From Bacillota bacterium (GTDB lineage: Bacteria; Bacillota; Clostridia; Ch29), in NCBI GenBank assembly GCA_013540605.1, contig JABVCK010000009.1:1-64000 (forward strand): 64,000 nucleotides of DNA, given 5' to 3'. Positions 48,896 to 56,947 of the stretch are shown here, in pieces. The notes under the pieces are model-generated. The model was given only the letters and a program-made list of their open reading frames with translations. It was not told the DNA's origin and ran no database searches. How positions within the stretch are numbered: the first letter of the stretch is position 1; every line of letters begins with the position of its first letter. A program made the translations under genes and the position numbers.

Positions 48896-49108
48896 ATGAA
48901 AAAAGCAGTCATAAATAAGTCAAAATGTGATAGATCACCCTTCTGTCCTGTCAAAAGACTCTGTCCTGTAAAAGCGGTATCCCAGAATGTGAAGGGTTTC
49001 TTTGGCGCGGATACGCCTGAGGTTGACCATGACATCTGCATAGGGTGCGGTAAATGCGTAAATTACTGTCCCATGGGAGCGGTGAAAATGGTGAGCAGCG
49101 GGAAATAG
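48896..49108 (+). CDS. Ferredoxin-like 4Fe-4S protein
   Basis: This 70-residue protein has a C-terminal [4Fe-4S] motif [17 protein letters not shown] (C-x2-C-x2-C-x3-C-P). An N-terminal cysteine group [18 protein letters not shown] could bind a second cluster with altered spacing. The loop [17 protein letters not shown] separates them. Small two-cluster proteins of this type occur beside metal- or sulfur-responsive genes in anaerobes, but I cannot name its partner. GGAGGAGAAACC precedes the ATG, and a CsoR-like operator lies in its leader. It is monocistronic: a hairpin (AGGGTAGAAT / ATTCTACCCT) follows the stop. Confidence 0.88.
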   Translation: MKKAVINKSKCDRSPFCPVKRLCPVKAVSQNVKGFFGADTPEVDHDICIGCGKCVNYCPMGAVKMVSSGK

Positions 49109-49123
49109 TTGTTAAGGGTAGAA

Positions 49124-49270
49124 TTAATATTCTACCCTGGTATTATCATTATGTTTAGCAAATATCTGCTGTTTTTCAGTCTCAGATATAAGCCTGTTAA
49201 TCAGCCATGACATAGTCAGTACACCTATAAGGCTCAATACCCATCTGGTTATGGCAAAGCTATGCTGCAC
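49124..49270 (-). CDS. Possible small single-helix membrane protein
   Basis: This is a 48-residue open frame starting at a GTG with GAGGGTTAT before it. It encodes a short N-terminus, one hydrophobic helix (about 10-28, RWVLSLIGVLTMSWLINRL) and a charged tail ending N-T-R-V-E-Y. It follows the cupin gene on the same strand after 23 bases and could be its operon partner. There is no recognised family, and the 3' end overlaps a hairpin that may terminate the convergent ferredoxin transcript. Coding status is plausible but unproven. Confidence 0.4.
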   Translation of the reverse strand: MQHSFAITRWVLSLIGVLTMSWLINRLISETEKQQIFAKHNDNTRVEY

Positions 49271-49293
49271 ATAACCCTCATATCCGTTGATTT

Positions 49294-49620
49294 TTAGTGT
49301 ATTTGTACTGCAAGCAGGGACATCCTTTCGTAGGCAGCGATGCTCCTTATTGTTTTGGGCGGTACTACGATAATGTCACCTGATTTGATCGTTAATGTGT
49401 TCTTATAATCTGTGCTCCCCTCCCGGCCATAATCGTTAATTTCCCCCCGGCCTTCAACCACATAAAATAAAGTTTCGCTCTCCATTACACATGGCGCAAT
49501 GGTAACCCCATTATCCACTCCAATAGTAAGCAGTTTGTACTTTTCCTTAATGATTAAATCCTTCTTTACCGGATGGCTGCTTGAATATCCTATTTCATTG
49601 GGCATATTAATAACTTTCAT
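49294..49620 (-). CDS. Small cupin-domain protein
   Basis: This 108-residue single-domain cupin reads VTIAPCVMESETLFYVVEGRGEI in motif 1 and IKSGDIIVVPPKTIRSI in motif 2. The usual metal-binding histidines of motif 1 are replaced (E-S-E-T instead of H-x-H), so metal-dependent catalysis is unlikely and a binding or sensing role is more plausible. AGGAGGTTATATA precedes the ATG. Upstream is a 9-bp inverted repeat within AT-rich DNA. It has no obvious functional neighbour apart from the small membrane frame downstream. Confidence 0.8.
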   Translation of the reverse strand: MKVINMPNEIGYSSSHPVKKDLIIKEKYKLLTIGVDNGVTIAPCVMESETLFYVVEGRGEINDYGREGSTDYKNTLTIKSGDIIVVPPKTIRSIAAYERMSLLAVQIH

Positions 49621-49634
49621 TATATAACCTCCTT

Positions 49635-49659
49635 ATATATATGAAATAAACATATATAT
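49635..49659 (-). promoter_or_regulatory. Inverted repeat upstream of the cupin gene
   Basis: ATATATATG (49635-49643) and CATATATAT (49651-49659) are perfect inverted repeats around AAATAAA, 15 bases before the cupin start. It has the form of a repressor operator, but the low sequence complexity lowers confidence. Confidence 0.4.
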
Positions 49660-49818
49660 GATTATAGCTTAATAATAGCATAATGCCGATTCCACTACAA
49701 GTATAAATTTAAAAGCAAAGTTCACAAAATTGTCAAACATCCTTCATAAAATCTCCACAATTAGCGGATAGGATAAAAACGAAAATAAAAAACATCAAAA
49801 AAAGGAGTGTGGTATTAA

Positions 49819-50292
49819 ATGGAAAAGAAAATGTTAGCCTTGGGACTGGCATTTGTGCTGACCATAGGTATCGCAGTGTCGGCATCGGCAGCCGGTTGGG
49901 GTGGAGGCGGAGGACGCTGGTCCGACAGCGACTGGGCACCCGCAATCACAAAATTAGACCTTTCGGATGAGCAGTATGACCAGCTGAGAGAGCTTCACAC
50001 CAATTTATTTAATGAGATGCAGGACTTAAGGACAGAGATTTCCCAAAAGGTATTTGAACTGAAAAACCTGTATTTCCAGAAAAATCCCGATACAAAGGCC
50101 ATTGAAGACAAGAAGAAGGAATTGGCGGACCTTCAGTCCAAAATCTATGACCTGAAAAAGGAACAAATTGACGAGGTGAATGAAAACTTAACCCAGGAGC
50201 AACTGGCGGAACTCGGTAAGATGAGAGGAGCGGGTTTTAGAGGTAAAATGGGAAGGGGTATGGGTGGCTTTTACAACCCAACATCCCTGTAA
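49819..50292 (+). CDS. Exported Spy/CpxP-like (LTXXQ) protein
   Basis: This 157-residue exported protein has a signal peptide (MEKKMLALGLAFVLTIGIAVSASAA, cleavage near 25), a G/W-rich linker and a long helical region. The latter contains KLDLSDEQYDQLRELH and the LTQEQLAEL motif characteristic of Spy, CpxP and metal-resistance (CnrR/ZraP-like) proteins. The C-terminus is glycine/arginine/methionine-rich (MRGAGFRGKMGRGMGGF), which could bind metal. AAAGGAGTGTGGTATTAA precedes the ATG. It begins the efflux cluster and is separated from the next gene by a hairpin (50310-50336). A chaperone or metal-buffer role outside the membrane is inferred. Confidence 0.85.
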   Translation: MEKKMLALGLAFVLTIGIAVSASAAGWGGGGGRWSDSDWAPAITKLDLSDEQYDQLRELHTNLFNEMQDLRTEISQKVFELKNLYFQKNPDTKAIEDKKKELADLQSKIYDLKKEQIDEVNENLTQEQLAELGKMRGAGFRGKMGRGMGGFYNPTSL

Positions 50293-50389
50293 GTGAAGCG
50301 CGACAGGCTCGGGGGAAAGGGATTGACCTATCCCCCGCCTTCATTTTGTGGATAAAGAACTCCGTGGAAAGGAGAAGAAGATAACGTCA

Positions 50390-50920
50390 ATGTTGATGAA
50401 AAAGAATACTGTTTTGCCGGTGTGTATTGTCATTGCCATTTTTCTGCTGTCGGCCTGCGATTCCGGTGCCGGTGTAAATAGCGAATTGCAAAACCAGGGC
50501 CCCAGCAGGAATGATGTATCTCTTTTTGGCGGGCCCGACAGAAATCCTGATGTCTTTGGGAAGGTTAAAAGCATACTGGGGAATGAACTGGTTGTATACA
50601 AATTAGATAGCAACCGTGAAGAGCTGGCCGATGCGGAAAAGGAAAAGCTCAGGAATGAAATGCAAAACTTAAGTCCCGAGGAAAAAGCCAAGCGGAGGGA
50701 AGAACGGAATAAGACTGCAGGGGAGACCTTGGAATTGATAATTCCCGTGGGAACTCCGATTATTTCTCTGTCAAACTTAAGCGGAAAGACAGAGGTAACC
50801 GAACTTCAAATCTCTGATATAAAAGAAGGGCAGACACTGCGGATATGGCTGGAGGAGGCGGCACCCGGCACAACACCCTCATCCGAGTTTATTCATGTGC
50901 AGCAGTTCGGACAGCAGTGA
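50390..50920 (+). CDS. Lipoprotein of the efflux cluster, function unknown
   Basis: This 176-residue lipoprotein has a signal peptide ending LLSAC (lipid-modified Cys near residue 23). The mature part contains DVFGKVKSILGNELVVYKLDSN, a charged helix (AEKEKLRNEMQNLSPEEKAKRREER) and a small beta domain with LELIIPVGTPIISLS and EGQTLRIWLEE. I do not recognise a family. The start is uncertain: ATG-TTG-ATG at 50390 is used because the signal peptide fits, but the best ribosome site (GGAGAAGAAG) is rather far upstream. The ABC-type exporter genes follow after 19 bases, so it may be an accessory surface component. Confidence 0.7.
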   Translation: MLMKKNTVLPVCIVIAIFLLSACDSGAGVNSELQNQGPSRNDVSLFGGPDRNPDVFGKVKSILGNELVVYKLDSNREELADAEKEKLRNEMQNLSPEEKAKRREERNKTAGETLELIIPVGTPIISLSNLSGKTEVTELQISDIKEGQTLRIWLEEAAPGTTPSSEFIHVQQFGQQ

Positions 50921-50939
50921 TGCGGTTAGGAGTGGGATA

Positions 50940-51626
50940 ATGATAGAACTGGTTAATATTGAGAAGGTGTATGGAACCGGTCCGGTTAAGGTGAAGGCCC
51001 TTGAAAGCATTACAATGACTGTAAGCAAAGGCGAATTCGTGGGGATATTGGGCCCGTCGGGGTCCGGAAAGTCGACTCTGATGAATATTTTGGGCTGCCT
51101 CGATCCTCCAACCGCCGGCGAATACTATCTTGAGGGACGAAAGGTCTCAGGCATGAATGATGATGAGCTTGCGGATATCAGAAGTAAAAAAATAGGATTT
51201 ATATTTCAAAAATTCAACCTCCTGCCCAAATTTACAGCAGTACAGAATGTTGAAATACCTCTTCTATATAGGGGTGAAAAAAGGGATACTGCAAGGGAAA
51301 AGGCCAAGGAGTTATTACGGATGGTGGGACTTTTCGACAGGATGCATCACCGTCCCAATGAGCTTTCGGGAGGCCAGCAGCAGAGGGTGGCCATAGCCAG
51401 GGCTCTTGTTGGGAATCCCCAGATAATTCTGGCGGATGAGCCTACGGGTAACCTGGACACGAAATCCGGCAGCGAAGTTTTGGAGTTGTTTTTAAAGCTT
51501 AATTCCATGGGTAACACAATCCTGTTAATAACCCATGATACCGCTGTAGCAAAACTTGCAGGCAGGGTTATTCATATACAGGATGGTAAGATATTAAAGG
51601 ATGAAAAAATACTTAGTTTAGGGTGA
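50940..51626 (+). CDS. MacB/LolD-type ABC transporter ATP-binding protein
   Basis: This 228-residue ATPase has Walker A GPSGSGKST, Q-loop FQKFNLLPKFTAVQNVEIPLLYRG, signature LSGGQQQRVAIARAL, Walker B ILADEPTGNLD and H-loop LLITHD. The sequence places it in the MacB/LolD/FtsE group, which energises mechanotransmission-type exporters rather than classical pumps. The start ATG follows AGGAGTGGGATA. It is the first of four tightly spaced genes: ATPase, TolC-like, adaptor and MacB-like permease. Confidence 0.95.
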   Translation: MIELVNIEKVYGTGPVKVKALESITMTVSKGEFVGILGPSGSGKSTLMNILGCLDPPTAGEYYLEGRKVSGMNDDELADIRSKKIGFIFQKFNLLPKFTAVQNVEIPLLYRGEKRDTAREKAKELLRMVGLFDRMHHRPNELSGGQQQRVAIARALVGNPQIILADEPTGNLDTKSGSEVLELFLKLNSMGNTILLITHDTAVAKLAGRVIHIQDGKILKDEKILSLG

Positions 51627-51631
51627 GGTAA

Positions 51632-52738
51632 ATGGTCAAAAGGATATTAGCTTTAGCCGTCGTAATGCTGGTTGTCGTTCCAAATCTTGCTTTAGCTTCA
51701 GATCTTCAGGATCAAATGATAAATTTCACTCTTGAGGAGACGGTGAACTATGCCCTCGAGCATAGCCCGGAAATCATGCTTGCCCGGATAGATAAGGAAA
51801 AGAGCAGCGTTCTGGATAAAAAAGCAGATAGTGCGGCAGAAAAAATACTTGAGTATTTTACATATGACACAGCTTATTTGAAATACGTGAAGCCTCTAAC
51901 TACCGAAATCGCCTATGAAAGCAGTAAAAAAAACGAGATACTCAAACAGAACAGCATCAGATACAAGGTGGAAAAAGCTTTCTATGATGCTATCAAAGCT
52001 TCCGAGGAAGTCAGGGTGAAGGAAGATGCGCTTGAATACATGAAAGAAATGCAGGATACCCTTAAGAAGAAAAAGGAAGTTGGACTTGCCAAAAATACTG
52101 ATTTTACGCAGGCGGAAATAGACGTCCTTGAAGCTGAACTGCAGCTGAAGTCCGCAATAAACGCAAAGGTCTATGCCTTGGAAATTTTGAAAAACGTTAT
52201 GGGGCTTTCCTTAGAGACTCCTCTAGCTATAGAGTATTCGTTTTCCAATCTGCCACCTTTTCCGGAGATTATCGATTCAACCCTTGATGATGCGTTGGAA
52301 AAAGCAGTGCAAAACCGTTTCGAGGTATTTTCCGCAAAAAGTAAACTGGAAATCGCAAGGGAGAGCTTCGAGCTAATAAGCTGTTATCTTCCCTCAAACA
52401 CCTATGACTATAGGATAATTAAGAGTGACTACGATTCAGCATTGATTGAATTTGACGAAGCTGTTGCGGGCATTGAACTGGAAGTTAGATATGCCTACAG
52501 AAAGCTAGATGAACTTTGGAAGACTCTGGCCCTGAGAAAGGAAGCGTTGAAGCTGGCGGAAGATAACCTGTCAATAATGAACAAAAGGTTCGAAGCAGGC
52601 TTAGCTACAAGCTATGATGCAGTATCTGCTCTTCGGGTTTTAAATGAAACCCGGCTCAGATATATAGAAGATTACCATAATTATAGTATCAGCAGACTGC
52701 GATTTGAAAATGCCCTTTCGCTGGGACCGGCTTATTAA
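51632..52738 (+). CDS. TolC-family coiled-coil protein lacking the beta-barrel segments
   Basis: This 368-residue exported protein has a signal peptide (MVKRILALAVVMLVVVPNLALA). It shows the two-fold repeat of TolC proteins: FTLEETVNYALEHSPEIMLARI and STLDDALEKAVQNRFEVFSAKS, each followed by long helices. The second half ends with the typical KRFEAGLATSYDAVSALRVLNE motif. In true outer-membrane TolC proteins each repeat holds a 60-70-residue segment forming four barrel strands in total. Here the corresponding stretches are very short (around YFTYDTAYLKYV and CYLPSNTYDYRI), leaving no room for a barrel. It probably forms a periplasm-like coiled-coil extension on the adaptor in a cell without an outer membrane. 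It starts 5 bases after the ATPase gene. Confidence 0.85.
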   Translation: MVKRILALAVVMLVVVPNLALASDLQDQMINFTLEETVNYALEHSPEIMLARIDKEKSSVLDKKADSAAEKILEYFTYDTAYLKYVKPLTTEIAYESSKKNEILKQNSIRYKVEKAFYDAIKASEEVRVKEDALEYMKEMQDTLKKKKEVGLAKNTDFTQAEIDVLEAELQLKSAINAKVYALEILKNVMGLSLETPLAIEYSFSNLPPFPEIIDSTLDDALEKAVQNRFEVFSAKSKLEIARESFELISCYLPSNTYDYRIIKSDYDSALIEFDEAVAGIELEVRYAYRKLDELWKTLALRKEALKLAEDNLSIMNKRFEAGLATSYDAVSALRVLNETRLRYIEDYHNYSISRLRFENALSLGPAY

Positions 52739-52763
52739 ACTTATAACTTTGGAGGGATAGAGG

Positions 52764-53975
52764 GTGAATTTGGAAATTCTAATTAAGAACAAAAGAATTG
52801 TAGTGGTTGCTGCAATTATAACCGTTTTCCTGGTAACGGGCTTTTACTTATCAAACAGTAAAAATGCTGATGCCAGTACCGAAACCATAAAAGAGGTTAC
52901 GGTAAGAAAAGACACCCTGAAAGTGGATATGGTCTCGGATGGCAAGGCAGAAGTCTCGACAGTAAACCTTAGGTTTGAGGCAAACGGAATAGTTGGAGAA
53001 ATTCCTGTCTTTTTAGGGCAGGAACTAAAGGCCGGGGACGTAATTGCACGCCTTGTACCGGACAAATACCAGTACGAGTTTGATACGGCCAAAGCTGGGT
53101 ACCAGTCGGCCCTTGCAAAGCTGCAGAAGGCAAGAGAGCAGTATGAGAGTCAGATTCTTTCGGAAGAACTCAAGGTAGCCGGACTGGAGGAGGAGTTAGC
53201 CAAGGAACAGATGCAATATGAGGCAATGATAAAAGTAAAGGAGGCCTTTACCGAACAGGAAGTGGAACTGAAAAGGATAACCCTGGAGAATGTGAAAAAG
53301 TCCTATGAAGCCGCTATAAAAGCTTACGAGAGGACGAAAAACTCCCTTTCGGACATAGAACAGGAGAGGGCAGCTGTAGACCAGGCCCTGGCATCCCTGA
53401 AAAAGGCAGAAATAAACCTTGACAGCACTGTTTTGAAATCCCCGGTGGATGGGAAGCTTGTCTACCTCTCGGGAAACATAGGTGAAAGCGTATCAACCTC
53501 TGCAGATTTTGCCAAGGTAGCGGAAAAGGGCGGGTTATACGTAACGGCAGGGGTGCTCGAACTGGATATTGGTAAAGTTTTTAAGGGGCAGGAGTCAGAG
53601 GTTGTATTCGAAGCATTTCCTGACGATGTCTATACCGGAAAAGTAGAAGATATAGAATACCTTCCGGTAACCGACCCCAGCGGAATAATAGCCTATAACG
53701 TGAAGGTCAGCCTTGACAATCCTGATGACAGGATAAGAAGCGGAATGACCTGTACCGTTTCTTTTATTGTAAAACAGAAGAAGGATGTTCTGGTCATTCC
53801 CAATGAAGCCGTAAAACGGGTAAACGGGGAACAGGTTGTGGAAGTAAAAAAGGGTGAGGGGGAGACAGAAGTCCGTAAGATTAAAACAGGGTTTACCGAC
53901 GGTAGAAATTCCGAAGTATTAGAGGGGCTTAACCAGGGGGACAGGGTGCTAATCCGTCAGAAAGCTGTTAGATAG
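52764..53975 (+). CDS. MacA/HlyD-type membrane fusion (adaptor) protein
   Basis: This 403-residue adaptor has an N-terminal membrane anchor (about 10-30) and a lipoyl/barrel-sandwich half (VNLRFEANGIVGEIPVFLGQELKAGDVIARL). A long coiled-coil hairpin follows (about 110-220: KLQKAREQYESQILSEEL through LEEELAKEQMQYEAMIKV). The returning half (LDSTVLKSPVDGKLVYLSGNIGESV) and beta-barrel and membrane-proximal domains complete it, ending VLVIPNEAVKRVNGEQVVEVKKGEG. The GTG start follows GGAGGGATAGAGG. It links the permease to the coiled-coil TolC-like protein. Substrate unknown. Confidence 0.94.
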   Translation: MNLEILIKNKRIVVVAAIITVFLVTGFYLSNSKNADASTETIKEVTVRKDTLKVDMVSDGKAEVSTVNLRFEANGIVGEIPVFLGQELKAGDVIARLVPDKYQYEFDTAKAGYQSALAKLQKAREQYESQILSEELKVAGLEEELAKEQMQYEAMIKVKEAFTEQEVELKRITLENVKKSYEAAIKAYERTKNSLSDIEQERAAVDQALASLKKAEINLDSTVLKSPVDGKLVYLSGNIGESVSTSADFAKVAEKGGLYVTAGVLELDIGKVFKGQESEVVFEAFPDDVYTGKVEDIEYLPVTDPSGIIAYNVKVSLDNPDDRIRSGMTCTVSFIVKQKKDVLVIPNEAVKRVNGEQVVEVKKGEGETEVRKIKTGFTDGRNSEVLEGLNQGDRVLIRQKAVR

Positions 53976-53990
53976 GGAGAGATTAATACT

Positions 53991-55184
53991 ATGAAATTTG
54001 AAGAGCTTCTAAAGATGGTGTTCATTAACATATGGGCAAATAAGTTCAGGGCCTTTCTAACAATGCTAGGTATAATCGTAGGTACTGCCACAATTATTCT
54101 GGTGGTTGCGGTGGGCAAAGGCGGGCAGGCAGAGGTGAAGGAACAGTTTGCCCGCCTTAACGTGGGAACCCTCTATGTTATGTCTGCCCAGGGACAGAGT
54201 GTAAAGACCAAGCTGAATCCCGATGATGCGCAGGCCATTATGGAAAGGGCCCCGTCGGTAAGCCTGGCTTCTCCCAGTATAAGCGGCAAGGCACAAATAG
54301 GATATCAGGACGTTAGCTATCAAGGCGGCGTAAGCGGAGTTTTGCCTGACTATCAACTGCTGACCAACCTGGAAGTTAGAGAAGGCAGATTTATAGATGG
54401 AGAAGATGATACCAAAAGAAATCGCGTTGCGGTTATAGGATCGGACCTTGCCGAAATCCTTTTCGAAGGGGAAACGGATAGCGTCATCGGTAAGGTCATA
54501 AATGTAAACAAGCGCAGGTTTGAAGTGATAGGTATCCTGGAGAGGCTGGGAGATTCTATGGGCGGCGATACCAGCATCGATGAGAGTATACTTGTTCCCT
54601 ATACTGTAGCTGAAAAATATGTATTGGGATCAAACGTCAGACCCCGCATTATCGTTCTGGCTAAAGACATAAACAGCGTACCGGCGGCCATGAGGGAAAT
54701 AGCTGGTATTATAAGGGAAACCCATAGGCTGAAGGGGGCAGACGATTTTATGATAAGGGATGCGGGGAGCAGGCTGTCGGCCGCCCAGGATTCTGCAAAA
54801 ACCATGTCCGTTCTTCTTATAGCCGTTGCCGTTATTGTGCTTATAGTCGGGGGCATAGGGATAATGAACGTGATGTTTGTATCGGTAAATGAACGTACCA
54901 GGGAAATCGGGATACTAAAGGCCATCGGTACCCGGAGAAAATATATTTTGCTGCAGTTCCTGCTTGAGGCCGTATCTATAAGCTTGATAGGTGGTTTAAT
55001 AGGTACAGTGTTGGGCATATTTGCAGTACCTCTTTTAAAATATCTCGATATAGCTGCCATACCGTCGTTTTCCGGGATTTCACTTGGACTTTTGTTCTCA
55101 GCTTTTACCGGCACATTCTTTGGGTACAATCCCGCTAAAAAAGCTTCACATTTAAGCCCCCTGGAGGCGTTGAGATACGAGTAA
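53991..55184 (+). CDS. MacB-type ABC transporter permease
   Basis: This 397-residue permease has one N-terminal membrane helix (about 17-40: FRAFLTMLGIIVGTATIILVV), a large extracytoplasmic domain (about 45-260) and three C-terminal helices in the FtsX domain. The last part contains VGGIGIMNVMFVSVNERTREIGILKAIGTRRKYILLQFLLEAV and GISLGLLFSAFTGTFFGYNPAKKASHLSPLEALRYE. This is the standard MacB/FtsX exporter layout with ATPase encoded separately. GGGAGAGATTAATACT precedes the ATG. It closes the operon. Likely cargo are peptides, lipids or antibiotics; nothing here decides it. Confidence 0.95.
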   Translation: MKFEELLKMVFINIWANKFRAFLTMLGIIVGTATIILVVAVGKGGQAEVKEQFARLNVGTLYVMSAQGQSVKTKLNPDDAQAIMERAPSVSLASPSISGKAQIGYQDVSYQGGVSGVLPDYQLLTNLEVREGRFIDGEDDTKRNRVAVIGSDLAEILFEGETDSVIGKVINVNKRRFEVIGILERLGDSMGGDTSIDESILVPYTVAEKYVLGSNVRPRIIVLAKDINSVPAAMREIAGIIRETHRLKGADDFMIRDAGSRLSAAQDSAKTMSVLLIAVAVIVLIVGGIGIMNVMFVSVNERTREIGILKAIGTRRKYILLQFLLEAVSISLIGGLIGTVLGIFAVPLLKYLDIAAIPSFSGISLGLLFSAFTGTFFGYNPAKKASHLSPLEALRYE

Positions 55185-55302
55185 GATGTAATTTGAGAGA
55201 ACCTTTCAGGATAAGGAGTGGTAAGTTTGAAAGGGAATACAGTAGTTGTCAGTCCAAGGGAAATTGGTGCCAGATAATCTATGATGAATTTTTATTTAAA
55301 TA

Positions 55303-55341
55303 TTGACTTAACTAATTAATAAATATATACTTTAGTTAAGT
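55303..55341 (+). promoter_or_regulatory. Promoter with 10-bp inverted repeats for the ArsR gene
   Basis: TTGACT (55303-55308), a 17-base spacer and TATACT (55326-55331) form the promoter. ACTTAACTAA (55306-55315) and TTAGTTAAGT (55332-55341) are perfect inverted repeats that overlap the -35 and follow the -10, a layout suited to autorepression. Upstream, a ribosome site and a 16-codon frame (TTG at about 55227) look like a leftover of another gene. Confidence 0.7.
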
Positions 55342-55369
55342 GAATAATTAATTATATGGAGTGTTTTTT

Positions 55370-55708
55370 ATGATAGATTTTACCATTATGTTAAAAGCTC
55401 TAGCAGACGAAACTAGATTTCAAATAGTAAATTTACTGTTAACCCATGATTTTTGCGTAGGGGCTCTTGCTCACCGATTAGGTGTTTCGAAAGCGGCGGT
55501 TTCCCAACATCTAAAAGTTTTAAGAGAAGCGGGGTTAGTAAATGGGGAGAAACGGGGTTACTGGACACATTATTCGGTAGACAAAAATGTACTTATGCAA
55601 ATGGCAGATGAAATGAGAAATATGGCTAATAAACCTGTAGACACTAAAAGTGTATGCAGGAAAGATACTAACAATAAGGACGAATGCTGCGTAAAAAAGG
55701 AGGGATAA
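55370..55708 (+). CDS. ArsR-family transcriptional regulator
   Basis: This 112-residue winged-helix repressor begins MIDFTIMLKALADETRFQIVNLLL, has C-V-G-A-L-A-H-R-L-G-V-S-K-A-A-V-S-Q-H-L-K in the recognition region and a cysteine-rich tail (VCRKDTNNKDECCVKK). The single helix-3 cysteine (DFCVGAL) plus the C-terminal cysteines could form an arsenite or soft-metal site unlike that of CadC. GGAGTGTTTTTT precedes the ATG. It is followed within two bases by a small Cys-rich protein gene. Its operator appears to be the inverted repeat around its own promoter. Confidence 0.9.
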   Translation: MIDFTIMLKALADETRFQIVNLLLTHDFCVGALAHRLGVSKAAVSQHLKVLREAGLVNGEKRGYWTHYSVDKNVLMQMADEMRNMANKPVDTKSVCRKDTNNKDECCVKKEG

Positions 55709-55710
55709 AG

Positions 55711-55836
55711 ATGTGTAAATGCAACTGCGAACACCCGGAAAAATTAAAGGGTAAGCCGGGTGAGTGCAGCCCGGAGCAAATTAAGGAATGTCATGGGGAT
55801 ACAGAAGGTCATCCCTGTGAAAAAGAGGAAGAGTAG
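55711..55836 (+). CDS. Small cysteine-rich protein next to the ArsR regulator
   Basis: This 41-residue protein has AAAGGAGGGATAAAG just before its ATG; the site overlaps the end of the ArsR gene. It reads MCKCNCEHPEKLKGKPGECS, then PEQIKECHGDTEGHPCEKEE. The pattern C-x-C-x-C-x-H at the start and E-C-H-x(6)-C at the end suggests metal binding. I recall similar short proteins beside ArsR genes in anaerobes but cannot name the family with certainty. The tight coupling suggests it is made whenever the regulator is derepressed. Confidence 0.7.
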   Translation: MCKCNCEHPEKLKGKPGECSPEQIKECHGDTEGHPCEKEEE

Positions 55837-55944
55837 TATGGTAAAGAGACGGTGGTCTTTTCATAACTGTATCGGTAAGCGAGGTGTTTGAAGCGCAGAC
55901 CTTTTCGAACTTTTTCAGGTTTCCAATGGTAGTTCATGGAAGAT

Positions 55945-56015
55945 AGGGGACAGGTACGCTGTCTGCTAAAAAGACCACAAATCACCCCTGACAAACAAGC
56001 AATGAACCTGCCCCT
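55945..56015. repeat. REP-like inverted element in non-coding DNA
   Basis: AGGGGACAGGT (55945-55955) pairs imperfectly with ACCTGCCCCT (56006-56015). It resembles the GGGGACA-ended element at 16.4 kb. It lies in a gene-free stretch (about 55837-56060). The minus strand of that stretch encodes a short open segment with YHWKPEKVRKGLRFKHLAY that may be a decayed gene end. Confidence 0.5.
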
Positions 56016-56060
56016 TTGTCTTTTTTCCTCTCTGACCGATAATCGGACGAGCGTGCTCAA

Positions 56061-56597
56061 TTATTTGGGAAGTATCTCCTCCGCCGGTATGTACATCACC
56101 TTGTTATTCTCGGTATCCTGTTCCAGAAATAGTTTTATTGATTTTTCGTCTATTTTGCCATCTATAAGATTTGCCGTAAGCATGAATACAAAATTGGAGT
56201 CATTAGGTTTGCCATATTTATTTTTTAAAGTTTCGTACTCATTTTGAAGTATTTTTTTCTTTTCAGGGTCTGTTTCCTTTTGCGCTTTTTCTTTAGCCTC
56301 AATTATATAAGGTACCGTATCGGGATCTTTTGGTGGAACATTACTATTCATTGTTGTAAAGACGATAGCTTCAAGTTTCCCTTCATCTGTTTTAATGCTC
56401 CGGAATTCAGATGCTATACTATTAATTATGTAATACCTTGAATAGCCATTTTTAAGGAAATCAGATATATATTTTTCCATGACATCTTCATTGTGAAGTT
56501 TATTCATAGGCCCTGGATAAGTAGAATAAAATACTGCAAACCCAATTAGTCCAACACAAACTATCACCGCTAAAATAGCAATAATTTTCTTTTTCAT
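56061..56597 (-). CDS. Anchored or secreted protein of unknown function
   Basis: This 178-residue protein begins with a basic start and one hydrophobic helix (MKKKIIAILAVIVCVGLIGFAVFY), either a signal peptide or an anchor. The rest is a soluble extracellular domain with LHNEDVMEKYISDFLKNGYSRYYIINSIASEFRSI, charged helices (KEKAQKETDPEKKKILQNEY) and a C-terminal NKVMYIPAEEILPK. I do not recognise a family. The ATG after GGGGGGAATACA is used rather than an in-frame start 12 codons earlier. It stands alone between a repeat-containing gap and a tRNA gene on the same strand. Confidence 0.7.
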   Translation of the reverse strand: MKKKIIAILAVIVCVGLIGFAVFYSTYPGPMNKLHNEDVMEKYISDFLKNGYSRYYIINSIASEFRSIKTDEGKLEAIVFTTMNSNVPPKDPDTVPYIIEAKEKAQKETDPEKKKILQNEYETLKNKYGKPNDSNFVFMLTANLIDGKIDEKSIKLFLEQDTENNKVMYIPAEEILPK

Positions 56598-56685
56598 TGT
56601 ATTCCCCCCTGCGAAATTATATTTGTGTAACAACTTAAATTGAAACAGGTTTCTATCCGCTCCGGATCCGTAACATAATTAGCGA

Positions 56686-56732
56686 CAAAAATGGTTTCAC
56701 AGAAATACGATTACTTCCGTGAAACCATTTTC
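56686..56732 (-). terminator. Terminator of tRNA-Leu(CAA)
   Basis: AAAATGGTTTCAC and GTGAAACCATTTT are perfect 13-bp arms around an 18-base loop. On the minus strand they follow the tRNA within 3 bases and end in TTTTT. Confidence 0.88.
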
Positions 56733-56734
56733 TT

Positions 56735-56821
56735 TGGTGCCGAAGGTGGGACTTGAACCCACACGATGTTGCCATCACTGGATTTTGAGTCCAGCGCGTC
56801 TGCCAGTTCCACCACTTCGGC
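56735..56821 (-). tRNA. tRNA-Leu (anticodon CAA)
   Basis: Read on the minus strand, GCCGAAG and CTTCGGC form the acceptor stem with encoded A-CCA. The anticodon stem CTGGA/TCCAG encloses CTCAAAA, giving CAA. The variable arm TGATGGCAACATCGT is long, as in class II leucine tRNAs. Its body is very similar to tRNA-Leu(CAG) at 34.4 kb. It has its own terminator. Confidence 0.97.
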
Positions 56822-56947
56822 AAATTGAGTACAAAATATATATTAGCATATTAAGGCCGAGGTTGCAATAGAAAAAAGTTCTATAGCAATAGACGCCGAA
56901 GCAGTGTAAAATATTATGTAAACCATAATACTGCGAGGTGAACCGCT

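Noticed and set aside
49819-55184. Classical outer-membrane tripartite pump implying a diderm cell
   Set aside because: The TolC-like protein lacks barrel segments, and no outer-membrane assembly genes or porins are seen in the window; the gene content otherwise fits a monoderm.
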